Shown piece by piece: positions 43,741 through 52,321 of a stretch of DNA of 61,476 nt. Both the position numbers and the translations under genes were made by a program. This DNA is from Streptomyces sp. AV19 (GTDB lineage: Bacteria; Actinomycetota; Actinomycetes; Streptomycetales; Streptomycetaceae): contig NZ_JAEAMR010000007.1 of assembly GCF_015999245.1 (NCBI RefSeq), forward strand, positions 1,234,237 to 1,295,712, written 5' to 3'. Under the pieces are notes generated by a model. That model made no database searches and had not been told where the DNA came from. It saw only the letters and a list, made by a program, of their open reading frames with translations. The stretch's first letter is position 1; every line of letters begins with the position of its first letter.

Positions 43741-43777
43741 CGCGAGGGCCCGGGAGAACTCCTCCCGGGCCCTCGCG
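43741..43777. terminator. Bidirectional terminator between dapC and the exported 148-aa gene
   Basis: A perfect 16-bp stem, CGCGAGGGCCCGGGAG (43741-43756) with 43762-43777, and loop AACTC, between convergent genes. Confidence 0.92.
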
Positions 43778-43803
43778 CGCCGGGCCTGTTCCGGACCGCC
43801 GGG

Positions 43804-44250
43804 TCAGCCGCCGAGGTTCGGCAGCGCCTTGGTGGCGCCGCCCCCCAGGTTGCCGGCGGGCAGGCCCTTGCCGCCGCTCTTGGCCACGCCCTGCGCGGCG
43901 CCGCCGACGGCCTGGCCCGCCTGGCCCGCGAGCTGGCCGGTGGTGCGCTGGGTGGCGTCCAGGCCCTGCTTGCTGGCCTTGCCCGTGGTGTGCAGCGCCT
44001 GCTGGGTGGCGGGCAGGGTGGTGTGCACAACCTTGTTCCCGGCATCCGTCGTCAGCGCGCCGGCCTGGTGGGAGACCGCGTCGACCTTGTTGCCCAGCTG
44101 CGCGCCGTCCGCCATGTTCACCGCGCCGAGGGCGTCGGGGGCCTTGAGGGTGTCCGCGTTGGCCGCGCCGGCCGCGCCGACGGCGGAGGCGGCGCCCGCC
44201 GCGACGATCAGGGCGGCCTGGGCGATCCGACGCGTGAGGGGGAGGGACAT
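43804..44250 (-). CDS. Small secreted Ala/Gly-rich protein
   Basis: A 148-aa protein. ATG 44250 has AAGGAG eight bases upstream. It begins with a Sec signal peptide: MSLPLTRRIAQAALIVAAG and a cleavage-like ANA-D near residue 33. The mature part is rich in Ala, Gly, Thr, Gln and Lys (TGQLAGQAGQAVGGAAQGV) and likely disordered or weakly helical, with no Cys. No catalytic motif. Function unknown; abundance at the cell surface is possible given the strong ribosome-binding site (inference). Confidence 0.8.
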   Translation of the reverse strand: MSLPLTRRIAQAALIVAAGAASAVGAAGAANADTLKAPDALGAVNMADGAQLGNKVDAVSHQAGALTTDAGNKVVHTTLPATQQALHTTGKASKQGLDATQRTTGQLAGQAGQAVGGAAQGVAKSGGKGLPAGNLGGGATKALPNLGG

Positions 44251-44549
44251 GTTGCTCCTTCGACGGAGATGAAGTCGGTTGCTGTCCGGCGTGCGGACGC
44301 TGTGACTACCGCCCGAGCCCGAGGAAGGTTGCGGTGCCCAGAAGTAAAGAGTTGGCAATGCATCGCATGATCCGATCTATGAACAATCGGGTGAACCGGA
44401 CCGGCCGTTGAGGTGCCGAAAAAGCCGACAACCCTTTGTTCATCAGGGATGCCGGGGCGGTCCCGGGAATTCGGAAGCAGCCCTGCCCCAAGGGCCACAC
44501 ACGGCAACCTCCGGTTCCGACGGTTGCCCCGGTAGGGGGTGCGGTCGCA
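44251..44549. promoter_or_regulatory. Promoter region of the secreted protein plus weak terminator
   Basis: A 299-bp gene-free, AT-richer stretch. It should contain the promoter of the minus-strand secreted-protein gene. A 7-bp inverted repeat GGCAACC/GGTTGCC at 44503-44528 may end transcription of the transglycosylase-like gene, which stops at 44550. No clear promoter hexamers seen. Confidence 0.4.
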
Positions 44550-45470
44550 CTACTGAGCGGTCGTGATCCGCACCGCGGCCGGGCCCTCGTCCGTCCCGCC
44601 CGCACTCCACCGCCAGCCGTCCCGCGAATCCTCCGCGGTCCACACCCGGCCGTCGAAGGAGACGCGCTCGACGCGCAGTTCGGCGGCGTGCGCCACCGCC
44701 CAGGAGGCCAGCTCCCAGCCGCGCCGCCGCGGTCCGTTGTCCGCCGCGGCGGTGGGCACCGGCCGGGCCGGGACGGAGACGGTGCGGGACGGGGCCGCGC
44801 CCTTCCCGCCGCCCGACACGCCGGTGGCCGGCAGGACGGACGGGCCGAAGTCCCGCCGCAGCCCGGCCCGCACCGCCGACGGGTCCCCGGCCTTGCCGTC
44901 GCTCGGACTGGTCGAACAGCTGAACGCGGCAGGCGCCCGCCCGGTCAGCGCCGCGGCGAGCAACGACGCTCCCGGCTCGTGCTTCGCGTACGCCTGCGGG
45001 AAGCCGCTGCGCTGCACCCGCTGGGCCGCCACCGTCAGCGGCAGCCGCGAATAGCCCGGCACCCGGACGAGGTGGTCGTAGAACGCGCCCGTGGCGTACA
45101 CCGGATCGGTGATCTGCCGGGCGGTGCCCCAGCCCTGGGTCGGCCGCTGCTGGAACAGGCCCAGCGAATCGCGGTCGCCGTGGTGGATGTTGCGCAGCCC
45201 CGACTCCTGCATCGCGGTCGCCAGCGCGATGGTCACCGCCCGCTCCGGCAGCCCGCGCGAGGTGCCCACGGCGGTGATCGTCGAGGCGTTCCCCGCCTGC
45301 TCGGGATCGAGCGAGTACGACTCCCCGTCCGCGCTCACCGTGCAGCGCGGCGCCCCCGGGCCACCCGTGACGAAGTGCGCGACCAGGTAGCCGATCAGCG
45401 CCAGCAGCACGGCACCGGCGGCCCCGACGCGCAGCAGCCGCCCGCGGCGGACAGGGAAGATCGGGGACAT
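44550..45470 (-). CDS. Membrane-anchored lysozyme/transglycosylase-like protein
   Basis: A 306-aa protein with a basic N-terminus, one transmembrane helix (about residues 13-36) and an extracytoplasmic domain. The segment TIALATAMQESGLRNIHHGDRDSLGLFQQRP has the catalytic-Glu and SLGLFQ pattern of lysozyme-like folds (E at ~90). It is followed by a Pro/Ala/Ser linker and a C-terminal ~70-residue region. Possibly a peptidoglycan lytic enzyme or an inactive wall-binding relative; such proteins are often annotated only as hypothetical. Divergent from dapE. Confidence 0.75.
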   Translation of the reverse strand: MSPIFPVRRGRLLRVGAAGAVLLALIGYLVAHFVTGGPGAPRCTVSADGESYSLDPEQAGNASTITAVGTSRGLPERAVTIALATAMQESGLRNIHHGDRDSLGLFQQRPTQGWGTARQITDPVYATGAFYDHLVRVPGYSRLPLTVAAQRVQRSGFPQAYAKHEPGASLLAAALTGRAPAAFSCSTSPSDGKAGDPSAVRAGLRRDFGPSVLPATGVSGGGKGAAPSRTVSVPARPVPTAAADNGPRRRGWELASWAVAHAAELRVERVSFDGRVWTAEDSRDGWRWSAGGTDEGPAAVRITTAQ

Positions 45471-45582
45471 GCGCCCACGTTACTTGACGGAGCGGACGGA
45501 CTGCCGTTCCCCGACCGGGCGCCGGTTCGGGAGCGTCGCGAGGACGGCGCGGGTGTCGGAGGCAGGGGTTAGAGTCGCCTGT

Positions 45583-46662
45583 ATGGAGCACGCCGCACTC
45601 GATCTGTCCCTCGACGCCGCCGCCCTGACCGCTCAACTGGTCGACTTCCCCTCGGTCAGCGGCTCGGAGGGGCCGCTCGCCGACGCGATCGAGCGGGAGC
45701 TGAGGAAGCTGCCGCACCTGACGGTGGACCGGCACGGCAACAACGTCGTCGCCCGCACCGATCTGGGCCATGCCGAGCGCGTCGTCCTCGCGGGCCACAT
45801 CGACACCGTCCCCATCGCGGACAACGTGCCGTCCCGGCTGGACGACAAGGGCGTGCTGTGGGGGTGCGGCACCAGCGACATGAAGTCCGGCGTCGCCGTG
45901 CAGCTGCGCCTCGCCGCGACCGTGCCGGCCCCCAACCGCGACCTGACCTTCGTCTTCTACGACAACGAGGAGGTCGCCGCCCACCTCAACGGCCTCGGGC
46001 ACATCGCCGAGGCCCATCCCGACTGGCTGGCGGGCGACTTCGCCGTCCTGCTCGAGCCGTCCGACGGCGAGGTCGAGGGCGGCTGCCAGGGCACCCTGCG
46101 GGTGATCCTGAAGACCGCGGGCGAGCGCGCCCACTCCGCGCGGAGCTGGATGGGGTCCAACGCGATCCACACCGCCGCGCCGATCCTCGCCCGGCTGGCC
46201 GCCTACGAGCCCCGACGGCCCGTCATCGACGGCCTGGAGTACCACGAGGGGCTCAACGCGGTGCGGATCTCCGGCGGGGTGGCGGGCAACGTCGTGCCGG
46301 ACGAGTGCGCCGTGACGGTGAACTTCCGCTACGCGCCGGACCGCACCCAGGAGGAGGCGCTCGCGCACGTCCGCGAGGTGTTCGAGGGCTGCGGCGTCGC
46401 CGAGGTGATCGTGGACGACCACTCGCCCGGCGCGCTGCCCGGCCTCTCGCACCCGGCCGCGGTGGCCTTCATGGCGGCCGTCGGCGGCACCGCGAAGCCC
46501 AAGTTCGGCTGGACGGACGTCTCCCGCTTCAGCGCGCTCGGCGTGCCCGCGGTCAACTACGGCCCCGGCGACCCCCTGTACGCCCACAAGCGGGACGAGC
46601 ACGTGGTCGTCGAGCGGATCCTGCACTGCGAGGAGCGGCTGCGGAACTGGCTCACGGCGTGA
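45583..46662 (+). CDS. dapE: Succinyl-diaminopimelate desuccinylase
   Basis: A 359-aa zinc peptidase-family (M20A) enzyme producing LL-diaminopimelate for wall and lysine synthesis. Metal-site motifs: H72 and D74 in AGHIDTVP, the bridging Asp in GCGTSDMKSG, catalytic Glu in YDNEEVA, and the final zinc His in YAHKRDEHV. The lid domain includes GERAHSARSWMGSN. ATG 45583 is placed at the conserved start, though the frame is open upstream. It precedes the LOG-family gene by 60 bp. Confidence 0.95.
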   Translation: MEHAALDLSLDAAALTAQLVDFPSVSGSEGPLADAIERELRKLPHLTVDRHGNNVVARTDLGHAERVVLAGHIDTVPIADNVPSRLDDKGVLWGCGTSDMKSGVAVQLRLAATVPAPNRDLTFVFYDNEEVAAHLNGLGHIAEAHPDWLAGDFAVLLEPSDGEVEGGCQGTLRVILKTAGERAHSARSWMGSNAIHTAAPILARLAAYEPRRPVIDGLEYHEGLNAVRISGGVAGNVVPDECAVTVNFRYAPDRTQEEALAHVREVFEGCGVAEVIVDDHSPGALPGLSHPAAVAFMAAVGGTAKPKFGWTDVSRFSALGVPAVNYGPGDPLYAHKRDEHVVVERILHCEERLRNWLTA

Positions 46663-46722
46663 TCGCGCTCTTCGTGGGCAGCCTACGCTGAACTGCACCA
46701 ACGGCAGCGGAGGGAGCACGGA

Positions 46723-47469
46723 ATGGTCAATTCCGAAGGGGCGCGCAGGCGCGAGCAGCGCAGGGGGCCGGTGCTGCGGCGGCACGGCCAGATGCAGCAG
46801 GGAACCACGGACCAGCACCTGCTGGACACCCGGGGCACGGCGGACTGGGTGCACGAGGACCCGTTCCGGGTGCTGCGCATCCAGTCCGAGTTCGTCGAGG
46901 GCTTCGGCGCCCTCGCCGAACTGCCGCCCGCGATCAGCGTGTTCGGCTCGGCGCGCACCCCGCGCGAGAGTCCCGAGTACGAGGCCGCCGAGGCCATCGG
47001 GCGCGGCCTGGTCGAGGCCGGCTTCGCGGTCATCACCGGCGGCGGGCCCGGGGCGATGGAGGCCGCGAACAAGGGCGCCATGGAGGCCGGCGGCGTCTCC
47101 GTCGGCCTCGGCATCGAGCTGCCCTTCGAGCAGGGCATCAACCCCTATGTGAACCTCGGGGTGGACTTCCGCTACTTCTTCGTCCGCAAGACGATGTTCG
47201 TGAAGTACGCGAGCGGCTTCGTGGTGCTGCCGGGCGGACTGGGCACGCTGGACGAGCTGTTCGAGGCGCTCACCCTGGTGCAGACCAAGAAGGTGACACG
47301 GTTCCCGATCGTGCTGTTCGGCTCCGAGTACTGGGGCGGGCTGGTGCGCTGGGTCGAGGAGACCCTGGTCGCCCAGGGGAAGGTCAGCGCCCACGACCTC
47401 CAGCTCTTCCACCTCACCGACGACGTGGAAGAGGCGATCGGGCTGGTCACCAAGGAGGCCGGGGCCTGA
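46723..47469 (+). CDS. LOG-family (TIGR00730) Rossmann-fold protein
   Basis: A 248-aa nucleotide 5'-monophosphate phosphoribohydrolase-like protein. Signature motifs are GGGPGAMEAANKGA (about residues 106-119) and PGGLGTLDELFEA (about 171-183); the latter is the PGGxGTxxE catalytic motif of LOG cytokinin-activating enzymes. An ~50-residue hydrophilic N-terminal extension (RRREQRRGPVLRRHGQ) precedes the fold. In actinobacteria it sits between dapE and folP. Real substrate not established. Confidence 0.93.
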   Translation: MVNSEGARRREQRRGPVLRRHGQMQQGTTDQHLLDTRGTADWVHEDPFRVLRIQSEFVEGFGALAELPPAISVFGSARTPRESPEYEAAEAIGRGLVEAGFAVITGGGPGAMEAANKGAMEAGGVSVGLGIELPFEQGINPYVNLGVDFRYFFVRKTMFVKYASGFVVLPGGLGTLDELFEALTLVQTKKVTRFPIVLFGSEYWGGLVRWVEETLVAQGKVSAHDLQLFHLTDDVEEAIGLVTKEAGA

Positions 47470-47487
47470 CGCCCGCGGGCCCGGACG

Positions 47488-47508
47488 GGCCGGGGCGGCG
47501 CCCCGGCC
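47488..47508 (+). terminator. Hairpin after the LOG-family gene
   Basis: A perfect 9-bp stem, GGCCGGGGC (47488-47496) with GCCCCGGCC (47500-47508), and a 3-nt loop. Confidence 0.75.
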
Positions 47509-47543
47509 ACGGGCCTGTGCCGGGCCGCGGCCGACGGCCGGCC

Positions 47544-47815
47544 GCCCGCGACGGACGCCACCACGTCCGGCACCTGCTCGGGCTGTGCCTCCCGATGCCG
47601 GTCCCGCGAGGTTCGGCGCCGGGCACCTCATTGGGTGGCGGTTCCGCCGCCAGGCCAGCCCCTGTCAGCCACGGTGGCCTGCGATGGACGCCACCATGTC
47701 CAGCACCTGCTCGGGCTGTGCCTCCCGATGCCGGCCTCGCGAGGTTCGGCGCCGGGCGCCTCGCCGGCTTCGGCCGACTGCGTCGGACTCCGTCCGCCGG
47801 GTGGTGGTTCTGGCG
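47544..47815 (-). repeat. Two decayed tandem copies of the folP 3' end
   Basis: The sequence encoding QVLDMVASIAGHR at the folP C-terminus occurs three times. It is intact in folP (~47855-47900), near-exact at 47677-47720 and diverged at 47544-47590. Offsets are 178 and 133 bp. The two outer copies share CTCGGGCTGTGCCTCCCGAT and GCGAGGTTCGGCGCCGGGC. On the minus strand the middle copy reads EAQPEQVLDMVASIAGHRG and then a stop. Confidence 0.85.
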
Positions 47816-48685
47816 TCAGGCCAGGCCTCGTCGGGCCACTGCGGGGGGTCGGTGGCCTGCGATGGACGCCACCATGTCCAGCACCTGCTTGGTCTCCGCG
47901 ACCTCGTGGACCCGGTAGACCTGGGCCCCCAGCCAGGCCGAGACGGCCGTCGTGGCCAGCGTGCCCAGGACGCGTTCCTTGACCGGCCGGTCGAGGGTCT
48001 CGCCGACGAAGTCCTTGTTCGACAGCGAGACCAGGACGGGCCAGCCGGTGGCGGCCATCTCGTCCAGCCGACGGGTCGCCTCCAGCGAGTGCCGGGTGTT
48101 CTTCCCGAAGTCGTGGCCCGGGTCGATCATGATGCCGTCGTGGCGCACCCCCAGGGCCACGGCCCGCTCGGCCAGGCCCAGGGTGACCCGCAGGACGTCG
48201 GCCATCACGTCCTCGTACTCCGTCCGGTGCGGCCGGGTGCGCGGCTCGACGCCGCCCGCGTGGGTGCAGACCAGACCGGCCCCGTGGCGGGCGGCGACCT
48301 CGGCCAGCCGGGGGTCCACGCCGCCCCACGCGTCGTTGAGCACGTCGGCGCCCGCCTCGCACACCGCCTCGCCGACCTCGTGCCGCCAGGTGTCCACGCT
48401 GATCACCACGTCCGGGTGGCGACGGCGCACCTCCGCGACGAACCCGACGGTCCGGCGCGCCTCCTCCTCGGCCGTCACCTCCTCGCCGGGGCCGGCCTTC
48501 ACCCCGCCGATGTCGATGATCGCGGCGCCCTCCGCGACGGCCTGCTCGACCCGGGCCAGCGCCGGCTCGTCCCGGAAGGTGGCGCCCTGGTCGTAGAAGG
48601 AATCCGGTGTCCGGTTCACGATCGCCATGATCACCGGCTCGTGAGCGTCGAACTCGCGTCGTCCCAGCCGCAGCATTTCCCGCAC
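47816..48685 (-). CDS. folP: Dihydropteroate synthase homologue, FolP2 type
   Basis: A 289-aa TIM-barrel protein. The pterin-phosphate motif reads AIVNRTPDSFYDQGATF rather than the usual NVTPDSFSDGG; DIGGVKAGPGE, ISVDTW, LNDAWGG, MIDPGHDFGKN and LVSLSNKDFVGE complete the family blocks. The NRTPDSFYD variant and the gene order (dapE, LOG, then this gene, tag, sigE) fit the mycobacterial FolP2 branch (recalled), which may not make dihydropteroate efficiently. The C-terminus has the extra tail HRPPAVARRGLA, and related sequence is repeated downstream. Divergent from the DivIVA-like gene. Confidence 0.9.
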   Translation of the reverse strand: MREMLRLGRREFDAHEPVIMAIVNRTPDSFYDQGATFRDEPALARVEQAVAEGAAIIDIGGVKAGPGEEVTAEEEARRTVGFVAEVRRRHPDVVISVDTWRHEVGEAVCEAGADVLNDAWGGVDPRLAEVAARHGAGLVCTHAGGVEPRTRPHRTEYEDVMADVLRVTLGLAERAVALGVRHDGIMIDPGHDFGKNTRHSLEATRRLDEMAATGWPVLVSLSNKDFVGETLDRPVKERVLGTLATTAVSAWLGAQVYRVHEVAETKQVLDMVASIAGHRPPAVARRGLA

Positions 48686-48781
48686 TCCCTCTCCATGGTC
48701 CGCAGTGACCTTAGCTGTCAGTGGCGCATGGCACGATCGGGGTGGACGGATCGACTGACGGGAAACTCTCGGGGAGACGGC

Positions 48782-49141
48782 GTGTTCTGGTTCTTGCTCA
48801 TCGCGCTGGTCGTGGTGGTGGCCGCGGTCACGCTCGCGGTGCTGGGCGGCAGGGGCGGTGTGCTGCCCGAGGCGGAGCCCGACCGGATCGCCTGGCCGCT
48901 GCCCGCCGGGCGCCCGCTGGCCCGCGCCGACGTCGAGGCCCTGCGGCTGCCGGTCGCGCCGCGCGGCTACCGGATGACGGAGACGGACGACGTGCTGGAC
49001 CGGCTGGCGGCGGAGCTCGCCGAGCGGGACGCGCGGATCGCGGAGCTCGAGGCGGCGCTGGCGGGGGCACGGGCGGCGGCCGCGGCGGCGGCGCGGGACG
49101 ACGCCGCCGCTCCGGAGGACGCGAAGGGGGAGGAGTCGTGA
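48782..49141 (+). CDS. DivIVA-like membrane protein
   Basis: A 119-aa protein. GTG 48782 is preceded by GGGGAGACG. The N-terminal helix (WFLLIALVVVVAAVTLAVLGG) anchors it. The middle (LPLARADVEALRLPVAPRGYRMTETDDVLDRL-like) matches the DivIVA lipid-binding region seen in short actinobacterial proteins. The C-terminal third is an Ala/Glu coiled coil (AAELAERDARIAELEAALA). It overlaps tag by four bases (GTGA). It may help position envelope or DNA-repair factors; no direct evidence. Confidence 0.85.
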   Translation: MFWFLLIALVVVVAAVTLAVLGGRGGVLPEAEPDRIAWPLPAGRPLARADVEALRLPVAPRGYRMTETDDVLDRLAAELAERDARIAELEAALAGARAAAAAAARDDAAAPEDAKGEES

Positions 49142-49734
49142 GCGGCGGCGCGATCCTCGGGCCGGACGGGCTGGCGCGCTGTCCCTGGGGGCTGGAGGCG
49201 GAGTCCATGGCGGACTACCGCGCGTACCACGACACGGAGTGGGGCGTCCCCGTGCGCGGGGACGACGCCCTCTTCGAGCGGATATGCCTGGAGGCGTTCC
49301 AGTCCGGGCTGTCCTGGCTGACGATCCTGCGCCGCCGCGAGGGCTTCCGGGCGGCCTTCGCCGGATTCTCCATCGCGGAGGTGGCCGCCTTCACGGAGGC
49401 GGACGCGGAGCGGCTGCTGGCCGACCCCGGGATCATCCGCAACCGGGCGAAGATCGCGGCGGCGCTGTCGAACGCGCGGGTCGCCGCCGCGTGGGCGCCG
49501 GGGGAACTGACGGAGCTCGTCTGGTCGTTCGCCCCCGCCTCCGGTGCGCGGCGCGCTCCGCGCACGGCGGCGGAGGTGCCGGCGGTGACGCCGGAGTCGA
49601 CGGCGCTGGCGAAGGAGTTGAAGAGGCGGGGGTTCCGGTTCGTGGGGCCGACGACGGCGTATGCGTTGATGCAGGCGTGCGGGCTGGTGAACGATCACTT
49701 GGCCGGGTGCCATGTGCGGCGGGGCCGCGGGTAG
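49138..49734 (+). CDS. tag: DNA-3-methyladenine glycosylase I
   Basis: A 198-aa base-excision repair enzyme removing 3-methyladenine. Family motifs are RCPWG (Cys15), YHDTEWGVPV (His30), FERICLEAFQSGLSWLTIL and FVGPTTAYALMQACGLVNDH. Zinc ligands are Cys15, His30 and the His/Cys of NDHLAGC. The GTG overlaps the DivIVA-like stop. Length is typical. Repeat copy 5 follows. Confidence 0.95.
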   Translation: MSGGAILGPDGLARCPWGLEAESMADYRAYHDTEWGVPVRGDDALFERICLEAFQSGLSWLTILRRREGFRAAFAGFSIAEVAAFTEADAERLLADPGIIRNRAKIAAALSNARVAAAWAPGELTELVWSFAPASGARRAPRTAAEVPAVTPESTALAKELKRRGFRFVGPTTAYALMQACGLVNDHLAGCHVRRGRG

Positions 49735-49755
49735 GGGGCGGTGCTGTTCGTGGGG

Positions 49756-50027
49756 AGGGTGCCCCGGTCCCGCCCTTCACCGTTTCCGCAGGGGCTGCGC
49801 CCCTTCGTAACCCCGCGGCGCGCGGTGCGTGCCCGGACGCGGGGGCTTCGCCCCCTGCACCCCCGAAGCGCCCTTCGGGCGCTGTTCTCAAGCGCCGGGC
49901 GCGCACTTCAGCCTGTCCGGCGTTTGAGGACGAGCGGCGGAGCCGCGATGCGGGGTCCGGGGCGGAGCCCCGGTGGAGGTACGGGGGCGCAGCCCCGCGG
50001 AAACGGTGAAAGGGCGGGGCGGGGAGA
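49756..50027. repeat. Dispersed palindromic repeat, copy 5 (both ends present)
   Basis: Between convergent tag and the enoyl-CoA hydratase gene. The left end has GGTCCCGCCCTTCACCGTTTCC (one T shorter than other copies), the right end GCGGAAACGGTGAAAGGGCGGGGC. The interior holds CAGCCTGTCCGGCGTTTGAG (~49911-49930) and hairpin modules such as GGGGCTGCGCCCC and CGGGGCGGAGCCCCG. Confidence 0.75.
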
Positions 50028-50032
50028 AAAGA

Positions 50033-50833
50033 TCAGCGGCCCAGGAACGTCGGCCGCTCCTTCTTCAGGAACGACTCCACCGCCGCCCGGTGGTCCTCCG
50101 ACGCCCCCGCCACCGCCTGGAGCTCCTCCTCCACCCCCAGCGTCTCGCGCAGCGACCGCTCCGCCCCGGACGCCAGGGCCTTCTTGATCGCCGCGTAGGC
50201 GACCGTCGGCCCCGAGGCGAGCCGCCGGGCGGCGGCCTCGGCCGTCGCGGCCAGCTCCCCCGCCGGGACGACCTTGTTCGCGATGCCCAGCTCCAGCGCC
50301 TCCTCGGCGGAGATGTTGCGGGGGAAGAGCAGGAGATCGGAGGCCCGTCCGTGGCCGACGAGGCGCGGGAGGGTCCACGAGACGCCCGAGTCGCCGGCGA
50401 GCCCCACCCCCGCGAAGGCCGTGTTGAAGGCCGCCGTGTCGGCGACGACCCGGTAGTCCGCCGCGAAGGCGAAACCCGCGCCGGCCCCGGCCGCGGCCCC
50501 GTTCACCGCCGCGACCACCGGCTTGGGCATCTCCGCGATGGCCAGGGTGATGGGGGAGTAGTGGTCCCGGACCGTGTCCCAGGTCCGGTTCGTCCCGCGC
50601 TCGCGGTCCGCGGCCAGCGAGGCCGTGTGCTCCTTGAGGTCCTGCCCCACGCAGAAGGCCCGCCCCGTGCCGGTGAGCAGCACGGCGCGCACGGCCCGGT
50701 CCTCCGCCGCCCGCCGCAGCGCGTCGCGGAGGGCGATCTTGGTGTCCGTGTCCAGCGCGTTCATGGCGTCGGGCCGGTTCAGGGTGATCGTCGCGAGCCC
50801 GTCGCTCACCTCGTACAGCACGGTGTCGGCCAT
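50033..50833 (-). CDS. Enoyl-CoA hydratase/isomerase family protein
   Basis: A 266-aa crotonase-fold enzyme acting on acyl-CoA thioesters. The oxyanion-hole segments are FCVGQDLKEH (about 60-69) and NGAAAGAGAGFAFAADYRV (about 111-129). The position of the first catalytic Glu of classical hydratases is not evident, so the reaction could be isomerase- or hydrolase-like. ATG 50833 (MADTVLYEVSDGLATITLNRP) is the standard family start. Divergent from the DUF3117 gene. Confidence 0.9.
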   Translation of the reverse strand: MADTVLYEVSDGLATITLNRPDAMNALDTDTKIALRDALRRAAEDRAVRAVLLTGTGRAFCVGQDLKEHTASLAADRERGTNRTWDTVRDHYSPITLAIAEMPKPVVAAVNGAAAGAGAGFAFAADYRVVADTAAFNTAFAGVGLAGDSGVSWTLPRLVGHGRASDLLLFPRNISAEEALELGIANKVVPAGELAATAEAAARRLASGPTVAYAAIKKALASGAERSLRETLGVEEELQAVAGASEDHRAAVESFLKKERPTFLGR

Positions 50834-51142
50834 GGTGCGTCCTCCCTCGATCGGCTGCGGTCCGCGGCCAGCTTGCCGCAGATCTCCGACGGGCGGCATG
50901 TGAGCTGCGTCAAAGAATCGGGCGTCCGTACGGGTACGACGTTGGTGGGCAACTGCGGAGCAATCCCCGAATTGGGTGGTTTTGCCGGAGCGTGTTGCCG
51001 AAGGGATGCCGACCGATGTTGGTCATTGGGTCGCGCGATGCGGGATAATGGCCTGGAAGCAATGTGTTCGATGCCGGTGACACGTGCCCTTTGAAAGGGG
51101 TTGTCGGCTGACGATGAGCTGGTTTCAGGAAGGGGAACGAGC
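50834..51142. promoter_or_regulatory. Divergent promoter region, enoyl-CoA hydratase versus DUF3117
   Basis: A 309-bp gene-free, AT-richer stretch. GATAAT at 51044-51049 is a good -10 candidate for the DUF3117 gene; TTGGTC (51019-51024) could be the -35 with a long 19-bp spacer. Nothing else convincing. Confidence 0.4.
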
Positions 51143-51310
51143 ATGGCGGCCATGAAGCCGCGGACGGGCGACGGCCCGCTCGAGGTGACCAAGGAGGGGC
51201 GGGGCATCGTCATGCGGGTTCCGCTCGAGGGCGGCGGTCGTCTCGTCGTCGAGCTGACCCCGGACGAGGCGGCGGCTCTTGCCGACGCCCTGAAGAACGT
51301 CGTCGTCTGA
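51143..51310 (+). CDS. DUF3117 small protein
   Basis: A 55-aa protein almost entirely covered by the DUF3117 family: MAAMKPRTGDGPLEVTKEGR, then a beta-strand-rich IVMRVPLEGGGRLVVELT and a short helix. Highly conserved in actinobacteria; function unknown. AGGAAGGGGA ribosome-binding site. Followed by a textbook terminator. Confidence 0.93.
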   Translation: MAAMKPRTGDGPLEVTKEGRGIVMRVPLEGGGRLVVELTPDEAAALADALKNVVV

Positions 51311-51354
51311 GTCTGACTGAGTCTGACGCACGGACCACGGTCCTTCGCCGACTT

Positions 51355-51398
51355 CCCTTGCTCCGGCAGCCTCACGGCTGTCGGGGCAAGGGTGTTTT
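51355..51398 (+). terminator. Intrinsic terminator after DUF3117
   Basis: A 17-bp stem CCCTTGCTCCGGCAGCC (51355-51371) with 51376-51392 (two G-U pairs), loop TCAC, followed by TGTTTT. One of the few in the window with a U-tract. Confidence 0.9.
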
Positions 51399-51466
51399 GG
51401 GGCAAGGGCTTTTCCGGCCCTTCCCGCCCGGCGGGTGGCCGGATTCCGCCCTCGGCGGCCGTCGGG

Positions 51467-52114
51467 TCAGCCGCTGCGCCGGGCGGCGCACAGCAGCCCG
51501 TCGCCCACCGGCAGCAGGGACGGCACCAGCACGCTGGACTCCCGTACGGCCCGCAGGAGTTCCCGCAGCCGGAGCACCTCGGCGGGCTGGGCGGCGGAGT
51601 CCACCGTGCGGCCGTCCGCGAAGACGCCCTCGAAGCACACCAGGCCCCCGGGCCGCAGCAGACGCAACGATTCCGCTAGGTAGTCGAGGTACTCGAGCCG
51701 GTCCCCGTCGCAGAACACCAGGTCGTAGCCGCCGTCCGCGAGGCGCGGCAGCACCTCCAGGGCGCGGCCGGGGATGAAGCGGGCGCGGTTGCCGGCGAAG
51801 CCCGCGGCGCGGAACGCCTGCCGGGCGAACTGCTGGCACTCGGGGTCGCTGTCCACCGTCGTCAGCACGCCGTCGGGGCGCATGCCGTGCAGGAGGTGCA
51901 GGCCGGACACCCCGGTGCCGGTGCCGATCTCGGCGACGGCCTTGGCGTCGACCGCCGCGGCGAGCAGGCGCAGCGCGGAGCCGGTGCCGGAGGACACCGA
52001 GCGCAGGCCCGCCTCGTCGGCCCGGTCGCGCGCCCAGAGCAGTGCCGGGTCGTCGATGTGCTCGACGCCGTACGCATCGGCGAACGCCCAGCTCGTCTGC
52101 CGGTTGCCGGTAAT
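51467..52114 (-). CDS. O-methyltransferase (class I SAM-dependent)
   Basis: About 215 aa, methyltransferase_3/24-like fold. SAM motif [18 protein letters not shown], motif [17 protein letters not shown], and [17 protein letters not shown]. The gene lies next to sigE and is divergent from it, as in mycobacteria (recalled). The conserved protein begins [15 protein letters not shown], where the codon is ATT (52114-52112) preceded by AGGAG with ideal 6-nt spacing. There is no ATG, GTG or TTG between that point and an ATG at 52276, which would add 54 poorly conserved-looking residues. An ATT start is therefore possible. Methyl acceptor unknown. Confidence 0.88.
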   Translation of the reverse strand: MTGNRQTSWAFADAYGVEHIDDPALLWARDRADEAGLRSVSSGTGSALRLLAAAVDAKAVAEIGTGTGVSGLHLLHGMRPDGVLTTVDSDPECQQFARQAFRAAGFAGNRARFIPGRALEVLPRLADGGYDLVFCDGDRLEYLDYLAESLRLLRPGGLVCFEGVFADGRTVDSAAQPAEVLRLRELLRAVRESSVLVPSLLPVGDGLLCAARRSG

Positions 52115-52321
52115 GGCCCTCTCCTGTCCCCATGTGTCGACGCAACGGTGACTGTATCCGCTGCGGTCGGGAACCCGCAGATGGGACCGTGCGTTGACGC
52201 GATGAGGAGACGGCGTGAGGGGGCCGTGGGGGCCCGGTGGGAGTCCCCGGCCGGTCCGGAAACGGATCAAACCCAAAAGCAGGTCAAAATTCCTTATCCG
52301 GAGCTAACGGGCGAGGTGGAT

